This document shows positions 1-6,331 of a stretch of DNA of 7,034 nucleotides, piece after piece. A model generated the notes under the pieces. It was not told the DNA's origin. It saw nothing but the letters and a program-made list of their open reading frames with translations, and did not search any database. A program made the translations under genes and the position numbers. Numbering within the stretch: position 1 is the stretch's first letter; each line of letters begins with the position of its first letter. Origin of the DNA: CAYYJM01 sp964471755 (GTDB lineage Bacteria; Planctomycetota; Planctomycetia; Gemmatales; Gemmataceae); the NCBI GenBank assembly GCA_964471755.1, contig CAYYJM010000304.1, positions 1 to 7,034 of the forward strand. The letters run 5' to 3'.

Positions 1-14
1 AGGGTGAGGCCCCT

Positions 15-88
15 GGCGAGCGGCCCCGGTCAGGGGGCTGAGTCTTCGCCAGGGAAAAGACGCAGCCCCCTGACGGGGGCCGCTCGCC
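15..88. repeat. Large GC-rich palindrome downstream of rpsR
   Basis: Arms 15-40 and 63-88 are reverse complements over 26 bases with one mismatch (G28 opposite G75). The 22-base middle contains a further 5-bp stem (42-46 with 57-61), so nearly the whole element folds into one rod. Pairing continues imperfectly outward to about 6 and 97. It begins 15 bases past the rpsR stop codon, so it could end rpsR transcription or protect the mRNA 3' end, but there is no T tract on either strand, which argues against a standard intrinsic terminator. Its GGCGAGC core recurs in the repeat at 2016-2055. A dispersed palindromic (REP-like) repeat is the most likely identity; that part is inference. Confidence 0.75.
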
Positions 89-103
89 GGGCCCCTCCGT
101 GAA

Positions 104-346
104 TTACTCGCCGACGTAGGGGAGCAGAGCCATGAAGCGAGCCCGCTTGACGGCGTCCTTGACGGCCCGCTGAAAGGCGGCGCAGTTGCCGGAACGCTTT
201 CGGCTGAACATTTTGCCCTGGCTGGTGCAGAGCTTCTTCAGCGTCTGCACGTCCTTGTAATCGACGAAGGCCGGCCGGGGGCAGCCTTCCTTGGTGCAAA
301 ACCGGCAGCGATTCTTGCGACCTCTTCCGAGCTTCTTGCGAACCAT
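104..346 (-). CDS. rpsR: 30S ribosomal protein S18
   Basis: An 80-residue basic protein of the bacterial S18 family, a small-subunit protein that binds 16S rRNA next to S6 in the platform. Family features are visible: the CRFC motif (Cys14, Cys17), VDYKDVQTLKK (28-38), the GK...R-SGNC segment (44-55) and the C-terminal KRARFMALLPYV (67-78). The Cys pair plus Cys55 fits the cysteine-containing, zinc-ribbon-like S18 form. Cys22 and Cys40 are extra, and residues 18-27 are longer than the short linker usual between CxxC and the DYKD motif. The ATG at 346 is the first start after the promoter; the ribosome site is weak (AAGG, 11 bases upstream). In many bacteria rpsR lies between rpsF and rplI; here it appears alone, facing away from an ABC permease gene. 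It may be a second S18 copy or simply a relocated single copy. Confidence 0.96.
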   Translation of the reverse strand: MVRKKLGRGRKNRCRFCTKEGCPRPAFVDYKDVQTLKKLCTSQGKMFSRKRSGNCAAFQRAVKDAVKRARFMALLPYVGE

Positions 347-391
347 CGCCTGGAGTACCTTCGCTATCGGGTGTGGCGGAGTAAAACGTTT

Positions 392-420
392 ACCATAGCG
401 ATCACGTCGGCGAGCGTCAA
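392..420 (-). promoter_or_regulatory. Sigma70-type promoter of rpsR
   Basis: Read on the minus strand, TTGACG (415-420) and TATGGT (392-397) are separated by exactly 17 bases. This predicts a start near 385 and a leader of about 40 bases. A short palindrome, GTAAA-N3-TTTAC (381-393), overlaps the -10 edge and the predicted start point. Confidence 0.65.
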
Positions 421-448
421 CGGGCCGACTTCACGAACCACACCAGAC

Positions 449-476
449 TTGCGGAGGCGGAACGAGGCCGTACATT
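449..476 (+). promoter_or_regulatory. Weak candidate promoter of the ABC permease gene
   Basis: TTGCGG (449-454) and TACATT (471-476) are 16 bases apart in the short region between the divergent rpsR promoter and the permease gene. The boxes are imperfect, so this is only the best candidate in the interval. Confidence 0.3.
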
Positions 477-510
477 AAGCGGAGGCCGTCCCACCGTCGA
501 GGAGCCTCTC

Positions 511-2004
511 ATGCCGATCTGGACGCTGGCCAGGAAGGAAATCCGCCTGCTCGTACGCGATCGGCTGGCGGCCCTCATCCTGCTCGGTCTGCCGCTGCTG
601 TTCGTCCTCATCCTCGGCATGCTCCTGGGCGACAGCTTCGGCCAGAAGGAACGCCTGCGCATCGCCGTCGTCAACCTCGACGACGGTCCCTGCTCCATCG
701 CCGGCAAGGAGAACTGGGGCCAGGTCGTCATGCAGGATCTGGCCGAGACCGGCGGCGTCATCGTCGAGCGACTCGGCTCCGTCGAGGAAGCCCGGCAGAT
801 GATCCGCGAACACAAGCGAGCGGGGATCCTCATCTTCCAGTCGGAGTTCAGTGAGCGCGTCGAGCGCTGCTCGTTCCTGCGCGATGGCCTCAATCCGTTC
901 TACCGTGATGGCGTCTACCTCGATCGCGTCGGCGTCGAACTGCTGTCCGACTCGCAGCAGATCGCCAACGCGGCCGTCATCGAGCAGGTCGCCCAGGTCA
1001 GCATGTTGCGCGTGCTGCTGCCGCTGATGATCGGCCGGGCCTTCGGCAAGCTCTCCGACGAGAGCTTCATCAAACTGCTGGGCGAGGAGGTCAACATTCC
1101 CGGCCCGGAGGTCAAGATCGGCTTCACGACGATCAAGCCGCTGGGCGACAAGAAGACACTCGGCGAACTGCTCAACATGGCCGCCGGCAGCGACCCGGCG
1201 AAGGCGGCCGAGTACCGCCGCAAGGTCGGCGAGGGGGTCCAGGCGGCCCTGACCAAGCAGTTCGAGAACTACGACCTGACTGGCCTGACGTGGGCGGAGT
1301 TGACCCGCTCGAAGGCCGAGGCACGCGAGGGCAAACCGCAGGACGGCGGCGAGGGCATCGGCCTGCTCCGTCGCGGTGCCGCTCGCTACCAGATTCTGGT
1401 GCCGTCCTACACGGTCATGTTCACCTTCTTCCTGGTCCTGAACGTCGGCTGGGTCTTCGTCGCCGAGCGTCAGCAGGGCACGCTCAAGCGGCTGCGGACG
1501 GCTCCGATCACCCGGACCGACCTCCTGCTCGGCAAGCTGATTCCGTACTTCCTGCTGTCGCTGGGCCAGGGTGCGTTTCTGCTCGTGGCCGGCAAACTGA
1601 TCTTCGGCATGCGCTGGGGCCCGGACGAGTGGCCCCTGTGGTATCAGACCCTGTGGATTCTGCCGGTCGTCTTCACGACGTCGCTGGCGGCGATGGGCCT
1701 GGCGATGCTCGTGGCGGCCGTCGCCCGGACGGAGGCTCAAGTGGCTCTGTACGGCGCGGTGCCGGTGCTGATCATGGCCCTGATCGGCGGCTGCGTCCTG
1801 CCGCGGGATCTGATGCCGGAACAGACGCAGTCGATGACACTGCTGACGCCGCACGGTTGGGCCCTGAGCGCCTACCGCGAACTGCTGACGGCCGATCCGA
1901 CGTACGTGCCGAACATCGACATCGTGGTGCGGGCCTGCCTGGTGCTGACCGGCTTTGGAGCGGCGTTCCTGGCTGCCGCGTGGGCGAGCCTGCGGCTGGA
2001 TTGA
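511..2004 (+). CDS. ABC-2 type transporter permease
   Basis: A 497-residue inner-membrane permease of the ABC-2 export family. Membrane segments are predicted at about residues 20-40, 297-317, 345-366, 380-403, 411-430 and 471-491: one N-terminal helix, a large extracytoplasmic region (about 42-295), then five helices. The stretch ERQQGTLKRLRTAPITR (319-335), followed by LLLGK, is the typical ABC-2 cytoplasmic loop, and LTPHGWALSAYRELL (445-459) matches the conserved segment before the last helix. The ATG at 511 follows GAGGAG (499-504) by six bases. No ATP-binding subunit is encoded in the window, so the partner ATPase must be elsewhere and the exported substrate cannot be inferred. The extracytoplasmic region of about 250 residues, with a charged stretch near 262-285, seems longer than in many ABC-2 permeases (judged from memory). 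The gene appears to be transcribed alone. Confidence 0.88.
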   Translation: MPIWTLARKEIRLLVRDRLAALILLGLPLLFVLILGMLLGDSFGQKERLRIAVVNLDDGPCSIAGKENWGQVVMQDLAETGGVIVERLGSVEEARQMIREHKRAGILIFQSEFSERVERCSFLRDGLNPFYRDGVYLDRVGVELLSDSQQIANAAVIEQVAQVSMLRVLLPLMIGRAFGKLSDESFIKLLGEEVNIPGPEVKIGFTTIKPLGDKKTLGELLNMAAGSDPAKAAEYRRKVGEGVQAALTKQFENYDLTGLTWAELTRSKAEAREGKPQDGGEGIGLLRRGAARYQILVPSYTVMFTFFLVLNVGWVFVAERQQGTLKRLRTAPITRTDLLLGKLIPYFLLSLGQGAFLLVAGKLIFGMRWGPDEWPLWYQTLWILPVVFTTSLAAMGLAMLVAAVARTEAQVALYGAVPVLIMALIGGCVLPRDLMPEQTQSMTLLTPHGWALSAYRELLTADPTYVPNIDIVVRACLVLTGFGAAFLAAAWASLRLD

Positions 2005-2015
2005 CTGGCGAATCT

Positions 2016-2064
2016 GGCGAGCCCCCGGCGAACCCTTCGGCGAGCCCCCGGCGAAAGCCGGGGG
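2016..2064. repeat. Tandem 17-base repeat ending in a GC-rich hairpin
   Basis: The 17-mer GGCGAGCCCCCGGCGAA occurs at 2016-2032 and again at 2039-2055, a 23-base period. The second copy forms one side of a perfect hairpin: CCCCCGGC (2045-2052), a GAAA loop (2053-2056), then GCCGGGGG (2057-2064). It begins 12 bases after the permease stop codon. No T tract follows. It looks like a dispersed extragenic palindrome that may also block 3' exonucleases. Confidence 0.7.
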
Positions 2065-2079
2065 AGTCCCAAAAATCGA

Positions 2080-2109
2080 GGCACCCCTCCGGGGGAAAGG
2101 AGGGGTGCC
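2080..2109. repeat. Perfect 11-bp hairpin, possible terminator
   Basis: GGCACCCCTCC (2080-2090) and GGAGGGGTGCC (2099-2109) pair perfectly around an 8-base loop. It is the second hairpin after the permease gene and could stop or stabilise that transcript. It lacks a U-rich tail, so I call it a repeat. Together with the preceding hairpin it may be one composite element of about 95 bases. Confidence 0.7.
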
Positions 2110-2314
2110 CCACCATCGGGGGTCATCGCAGGGCAGGAGAGGGGAATCGTCAGGATTGTGGGGGGACGCGGCCCTGACAGCCTGCGATTGATCTATCCCA
2201 TATGCATCCGCCGTGCCGAAAATCGCGTCGAGACCGCTGGATCGCACCGAACTCTCTGCCTCTGTTATGGTTTACGGCGATCGTCATGCTCCATCTCGGG
2301 CCGTCAGCCTCTTG
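2110..2314. other. Intergenic stretch with no supported gene
   Basis: This is the middle of the 379-base gap between the permease and the isomerase-like gene. No reading frame here resembles a protein I know. Composition is less GC-rich than in the flanking genes. The only promoter-like signal is TATGGT (2266-2271) preceded by TG at 2263-2264, an extended -10 form without a convincing -35 box. A start from it would fall near 2278 and would put the downstream palindromes in the leader. Confidence 0.45.
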
Positions 2315-2356
2315 CAATCCGACCGGATTGGTTGTAACGGTTACAACGGATTGTAA
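2315..2356. promoter_or_regulatory. Palindrome cluster, candidate operator for the downstream gene pair
   Basis: Three dyads are packed into 42 bases ending 27 bases before the start codon. CAATCCG-N2-CGGATTG occupies 2315-2330. GTTGTAACGGTTACAAC, a perfect 17-base palindrome around one central base, occupies 2331-2347. Its right half TTACAA (2341-2346) also faces TTGTAA (2351-2356) across four bases. CGGATTG recurs at 2347-2353. Such overlapping dyads typify operators for dimeric repressors such as LacI- or GntR-type regulators; the regulator is not encoded in the window. Confidence 0.55.
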
Positions 2357-2370
2357 ATCTGACCGGCTGC

Positions 2371-2386
2371 GGAGGAACGCCTCGTG
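2371..2386 (+). promoter_or_regulatory. Ribosome binding site setting a GTG start
   Basis: GGAGG (2371-2375) lies eight bases before GTG (2384-2386). The first in-frame ATG (codon 15) lacks such a site and would leave only five residues before the metal-binding HxH motif. The GTG is therefore the preferred start. Confidence 0.75.
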
Positions 2387-3604
2387 GATACGCTTCAATC
2401 TTCGCTGTATGAGCAGATCGCCGGGATGACGCTGGTCGATCCGCACACGCACATCAACCCGCACAGCCCGGCGGCGCGCAGCCTCGACGAGATTCTCGGC
2501 TACCACTACTACACCGAGCTGGCCCACTCGGCCGGGATGCCGCGGACCTGCTTGGCCGCCGACTTCGACCCACGCGAACGCTGCAAGACCATCCTCGGCT
2601 ACCTCGATCAGACCTACGACAACACCGCCCAGGCGCAGTGGTTTCTCGACATCGCCCGCACCTTCCTCGGCTTCGAGGGACCCCGCATCACCGCCGCAGA
2701 CGCCGACTTCCTCTGGAAGCAGGCCGAGACGCGCATGAAGGCTCCGGACTGGGACGACCAGGTGCTGAAACGCTCGGGCCTGGCTCAGGTCTTTCTGACC
2801 AACGACTTCGACGATCCGCTGACCGGGTTCGACACCGCCCGCTACGTCCCGTGTCTGCGAACCGACGATCTTGTCTTCCATCTCGACAAGCCGGCCACGC
2901 GGCAACGCCTGGCGAAGGCGACCGGCATCGAGGTCGGCGACGGAGCGTCTCTGCGCCGGGCGATCCGCAAGCTGTTCGAGCATTTCACGAGCAAGGGGGC
3001 CCGGGCCTGTGCCATCTCGTTGACACCGGACTTCGTGCCGCACGCGCCGCAGGGCGACCAGATCGCTCCGGGCTCGACGTTGTGGCTGCTGGCTGAACAC
3101 TGCCGGGAGTTCGGCCTGCCGTTCGATCTGATGATCGGCGTCAACCGGCGTGTCTACGAGACGGGCGTCTTCCAGGGTCAGGACCTGTTCGATCAGCGAA
3201 CGTCGCTGATTCAGTACCGGGCTCTGTTCAACGCCTTCCTCGACGTGCCGTTCTGCATCAGCGTGCTGACCAGCGCCCAGAACCAGGAGCTGGCCAGCTA
3301 CGCGTGGATCTTCCCCAACGTCGTCACCAACGGCCACTGGTGGTACTCGAACATTCCGGTCTACATCGAACACGACCTGCGCGGCCGACTCCAGGCGGTG
3401 CCGAAGACGAAGCAGATCGGCTACTACAGTGATGCGTACAAGCTCGAGTTCTGTCTGCCGAAGTTCGCCATGTACCGGCGCATCCTGGCCCGGGTGCTGG
3501 CCGAGGACTTCGTCCGACCGGGTCACCTGAGCGAGGAGCGAGCCGTCGCCCTGGCACGGACCATTCTGGTGGACAATACCCGACGACTGTTCAAGCTGAG
3601 GTGA
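2384..3604 (+). CDS. Glucuronate isomerase-like amidohydrolase superfamily protein
   Basis: A 406-residue, probably cytoplasmic TIM-barrel protein that resembles the uronate isomerase (UxaC) branch of the amidohydrolase superfamily. The N-terminal VDPHTHINP (18-26) carries the HxH metal ligands His21 and His23. The C-terminal part resembles UxaC in order: HWWYSNIPVYIEHDL (318-331) sits where UxaC has its WWF segment, and GYYSDAYKLEF (346-356), with Asp350 as the likely catalytic aspartate, sits where UxaC has its TDSRSF segment, followed by YRRIL (364-368). UxaC enzymes interconvert uronates and ketouronates. This protein is about 60 residues shorter than E. coli UxaC (about 470) and lacks several familiar motifs, so the substrate may differ and I assign no gene symbol. 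Its stop codon is three bases from the CoA-transferase start, so the two are probably co-translated. Confidence 0.7.
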   Translation: MDTLQSSLYEQIAGMTLVDPHTHINPHSPAARSLDEILGYHYYTELAHSAGMPRTCLAADFDPRERCKTILGYLDQTYDNTAQAQWFLDIARTFLGFEGPRITAADADFLWKQAETRMKAPDWDDQVLKRSGLAQVFLTNDFDDPLTGFDTARYVPCLRTDDLVFHLDKPATRQRLAKATGIEVGDGASLRRAIRKLFEHFTSKGARACAISLTPDFVPHAPQGDQIAPGSTLWLLAEHCREFGLPFDLMIGVNRRVYETGVFQGQDLFDQRTSLIQYRALFNAFLDVPFCISVLTSAQNQELASYAWIFPNVVTNGHWWYSNIPVYIEHDLRGRLQAVPKTKQIGYYSDAYKLEFCLPKFAMYRRILARVLAEDFVRPGHLSEERAVALARTILVDNTRRLFKLR

Positions 3605-3607
3605 GCC

Positions 3608-4375
3608 ATGTCCTACACCGCGATGGAACTGATGATCTGCTGTGCGGCTCGCAGCCTGGAGAATGGCCGAACCGTCGCCGTCGGCACCGGCGTGCCCTGC
3701 GCCGCGGCCATGCTCGCGCAGCGGTCGCACGCCCCGGACCTGGTCATCCTCTTCGAGGCCGGCGGCGTCGCGCCACAACTGCCCACCATGCCGATCAGCG
3801 TCGGCGACTCGCGGACGTTCCATCGCGCCGTCATGGCCACCAGCATGGCCGACATCATGGAAACCTGCCAGCGCGGCATGATCGATTACACCTTCCTCGG
3901 CGGAGCCCAGATCGACGCCTTCGGCAATCTCAACTCGACGATGATCGGCAGCGACTACGCCCGGCCGAAGGTGCGCTTCCCCGGCTCCGGTGGAGCCAAC
4001 GATCTGGCCTCGCTCTGCTGGCGCATCCTGGTCGTGACCCATCACGACAAACGCCGCTTCGTCGAGAAGCTCGATTTCCGCACGACGCCCGGCTACCTGA
4101 CCGGACCCGGAGCGCGCGAGGCGGCCGGACTGCCGGCCGGCTCGGGACCGTACCGCGTCATCACTGACCTGGCCGTGATGGCCTATGACGACGCCACGAA
4201 GCGCATGCAGGTCGAGAGCCTGCATCCTGGTGTGACGCTCGATCAGGTACGCGAGCGGACCGGCTTCGAGCTGCTCGTCCGCGCGACGCTGGACCAGACG
4301 CCGACTCCGACGAGCGAGGAACTGCGCCTGCTCCGCGACGAGGTCGATCCGCACCGCTACCTTCTGGGGCGGTGA
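3608..4375 (+). CDS. CoA-transferase subunit beta, glutaconate CoA-transferase type
   Basis: A 255-residue class I CoA-transferase beta subunit, close in length and motifs to glutaconate CoA-transferase subunit B (about 266). Family segments are: NGRTVAVGTGVP (19-30), APDLVILFEAGG (42-53), MPISVGDSRTF (61-71), GGAQIDAFGNLNST (98-111), GSGGAN (126-131) and TPGYLTGPG (160-168). Glu50 aligns with the catalytic Glu54 of the Acidaminococcus GctB as I recall it, which forms the glutamyl-CoA thioester. Its presence favours true CoA transfer over the hydrolase (IpdB) and decarboxylase (AibB) relatives. Such enzymes work with an alpha subunit usually encoded next door; none is here. GAGGTG (3598-3603), overlapping the upstream stop, is the ribosome site, indicating coupling to the isomerase-like gene. 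The acyl substrate is unknown. Confidence 0.85.
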   Translation: MSYTAMELMICCAARSLENGRTVAVGTGVPCAAAMLAQRSHAPDLVILFEAGGVAPQLPTMPISVGDSRTFHRAVMATSMADIMETCQRGMIDYTFLGGAQIDAFGNLNSTMIGSDYARPKVRFPGSGGANDLASLCWRILVVTHHDKRRFVEKLDFRTTPGYLTGPGAREAAGLPAGSGPYRVITDLAVMAYDDATKRMQVESLHPGVTLDQVRERTGFELLVRATLDQTPTPTSEELRLLRDEVDPHRYLLGR

Positions 4376-4391
4376 GCCGATCGCGTTTCGC

Positions 4392-4397
4392 TATAAT
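4392..4397 (+). promoter_or_regulatory. Candidate -10 box of htpG
   Basis: A perfect TATAAT lies in the 61-base gap before htpG, giving a predicted start near 4404 and a leader of about 33 bases. No good -35 box is found 16-18 bases upstream; that interval overlaps the 3' end and stop of the CoA-transferase gene. No CIRCE-type heat-shock operator is visible. Confidence 0.5.
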
Positions 4398-4436
4398 CTC
4401 CCTTTCGGATTCCGGATCGAGACGAGGGACAACGCC

Positions 4437-6323
4437 ATGTCACAGGACGCGCACGCCACCGAGAAGCACGAATTCCGCGCCGAGTTGAAGCAACTGCTGA
4501 ACATCATCACCCACTCGCTCTACTCGAACCCGGAAATCTTCCTGCGTGAGCTGATCTCCAACGCCAGCGACGCCATCAATCGGCTCAAGTTCGACGCCCT
4601 GTCCCACGAACACCTGCTCGAAGACGACAAGGTCTGGAAGATCAAGCTGACCGCCGATCCGACCGCCGGCACGCTGACGATTTCCGACAACGGCATCGGC
4701 CTGACGCGCGATTCGGCCGTCGAGAACCTCGGGACGATCGCCCACTCCGGCACGCGGGCCTTCCTGACCGGCCTGGCCCAGAATCAGACCCGACCGGAGA
4801 TGATCGGCCAGTTCGGCGTCGGCTTCTACTCCGCGTTCATGGTCGCCGACCGGGTGACCGTGCGTTCGCGTGCCGCCGGCGTGCCGCCGACCGAGGCGGT
4901 CCTGTGGGAGTCCGACGGTCTCGGCGAGTACACCGTCGAGACGATCGAGAAACCGAGACGCGGCACCGACGTGATTCTCCACCTCAAGTCGGAGTTCCGC
5001 TCGTTCCTTGACCCGAATCGCCTGCACACGATCGTCAAGAAGTTCTCCGATTTCCTGGAACATCCCGTCGTCATGGATGTCGAGCAGGAAGACGCGACGA
5101 CGAAGCAGAAGACGGTCGTCGAGGACGTTCTCAACGCGCAGAAGGCGCTCTGGCTGCGCGGCCGAAACGAGGTGACGGCGGAGGAGTACGCCGAGTTCTA
5201 CAAGCAACTCAGCGGCGATTGGGAGAAGCCGGCCGGCGTGCTGCACTACACGGCCGAGGGCGCGAACGAGTTCCGCGTGCTGCTCTTCGTACCGGCCCAG
5301 CAGTCGATGGCGATGCGCTTCGGCGAGCAGAAGTTCGGTCCACGTCTGTACATCCAGCGTGTTCTGATCTTGGACCACTGCCCGGAACTGCTGCCGGAGT
5401 ATCTGCGCTTCGTCGTCGGCGTCGTCGATTGCTCCGATCTGCCGCTGAACCTGTCGCGCGAGATCCTCCAGGCGAGCCCGATCCTGGAGAAAATTCGCCG
5501 GGAGCTGACGCGGTCGCTGCTCCGCCGGCTGGAGGAGTTCCGGTCCAGCGAGTACGATGCGTATGTGAAATTCTTCGCCGAGTTCGGCACGATCCTCAAG
5601 GAGGGCATCGCCCGGGACGCGGCCAACCGCGAGAAGATCGCCGACCTGCTGCTGTTCGAGTCGGCCGCGACGCCAACGGGCCAGTTCACGACCCTGGAAG
5701 CCTACACCGGAGCGATGTCGGTCAACCAGAAGGAGATCTACTACCTGACCGGCGAGACACGCGGCCAGGTGGAGCATTCGCCCTACCTGGAGACGGTGCG
5801 AGCCGAGGGTCGGGACGTGCTGTTCCTGACGGAGCCGATCGACGAGTGGGTGGTGTCGTCGCTGCCGAAGTATCGCGGCCATGACCTGGTCGCCCTGGAC
5901 CGCGGCGCGACGGCCGCCCCGCCGGTCGAGGATGCGTCGTTCGCGCCGCTGCTGGCGTACCTCAAGACGGTGCTGACGGAGGCGGCCGATGTGCGTCTGT
6001 CGAGTCGGCTCAAGGAGAGCGCCTGCTGCCTGGTGTCGGCCGCAGGCATGTCGGCTCACATGGAACGGCTGATGCAGCGCATGGGCAAGCTCGGCGACGA
6101 TTCGCCGGTGCCGCGCATCCTGGAACTGAACCCGACGCATCCGACTGTGGTCGCCCTGCGTGACCTGCACGCGAAGACGGCGTCGGACCCACGTTGCGAG
6201 CTGTTCGCGCGGGTGCTGTACGATCAGGCGGTGCTGGCGGAGGGTTCGCGTCTGAAAGATCCGGCCGCGTTCGCCCGGCGGGTGAACGAGTTGATGGTGC
6301 GGTCGGCCGGGACGACCGCCTGA
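4437..6323 (+). CDS. htpG: Molecular chaperone HtpG (bacterial Hsp90)
   Basis: A 628-residue cytosolic ATP-dependent chaperone, full length for the family (E. coli HtpG 624). The N-terminal GHKL ATPase domain (about 1-220) has RELISNASDA (37-46; Glu38 catalytic, Asn42 magnesium-binding), DNGIGL (84-89), GTIAHSGT (99-106) and GQFGVGFYSAF (124-134). The middle domain (about 230-500) contains LPLNLSREILQ (335-345), whose Arg341 is the expected phosphate-contacting arginine. The C-terminal dimerisation domain includes ILELNPTHPTV (561-571). As in bacterial homologues there is no MEEVD tail. The ATG at 4437 follows GAGGG (4424-4428) by eight bases. It lies 61 bases downstream of the CoA-transferase gene, with its own TATAAT, so it is probably a separate transcript with possible read-through. 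Its 3' end meets the minus-strand XRE gene with only eight bases between stop codons. Confidence 0.98.
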   Translation: MSQDAHATEKHEFRAELKQLLNIITHSLYSNPEIFLRELISNASDAINRLKFDALSHEHLLEDDKVWKIKLTADPTAGTLTISDNGIGLTRDSAVENLGTIAHSGTRAFLTGLAQNQTRPEMIGQFGVGFYSAFMVADRVTVRSRAAGVPPTEAVLWESDGLGEYTVETIEKPRRGTDVILHLKSEFRSFLDPNRLHTIVKKFSDFLEHPVVMDVEQEDATTKQKTVVEDVLNAQKALWLRGRNEVTAEEYAEFYKQLSGDWEKPAGVLHYTAEGANEFRVLLFVPAQQSMAMRFGEQKFGPRLYIQRVLILDHCPELLPEYLRFVVGVVDCSDLPLNLSREILQASPILEKIRRELTRSLLRRLEEFRSSEYDAYVKFFAEFGTILKEGIARDAANREKIADLLLFESAATPTGQFTTLEAYTGAMSVNQKEIYYLTGETRGQVEHSPYLETVRAEGRDVLFLTEPIDEWVVSSLPKYRGHDLVALDRGATAAPPVEDASFAPLLAYLKTVLTEAADVRLSSRLKESACCLVSAAGMSAHMERLMQRMGKLGDDSPVPRILELNPTHPTVVALRDLHAKTASDPRCELFARVLYDQAVLAEGSRLKDPAAFARRVNELMVRSAGTTA

Positions 6324-6331
6324 AGGGACCG

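Noticed and set aside
347..391. S6:S18 autoregulatory leader structure upstream of rpsR
   Set aside because: The predicted leader of about 40 bases has CCG triplets but no stable hairpin presenting one, so the known rpsF-leader motif cannot be supported.
2045..2109. CRISPR-like array or intrinsic terminators
   Set aside because: There are only two direct copies with a 6-base gap and two different hairpins, so it is not a CRISPR array. Neither hairpin is followed by a T tract, so a standard terminator is not supported.
475..2247. A 590-codon open frame on the minus strand
   Set aside because: It is the antisense shadow of the permease gene and runs through the hairpin repeats. No protein features support it.
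2202..2429. A 75-codon plus-strand frame in the intergenic gap
   Set aside because: It overlaps the operator cluster and the first 46 bases of the isomerase-like gene in a different frame, has no clear ribosome site and resembles no known protein.
2150..4354. A 734-codon open frame on the minus strand
   Set aside because: It lies antisense across two well-recognised genes, has no known domain, and its low-complexity Arg/Gly/Val/Asp-rich translation reflects GC-rich codon use on the other strand.
4376..4436. CIRCE or other heat-shock operator before htpG
   Set aside because: No TTAGCACTC/GAGTGCTAA dyad or similar long inverted repeat is present. Only a TATAAT box was found.
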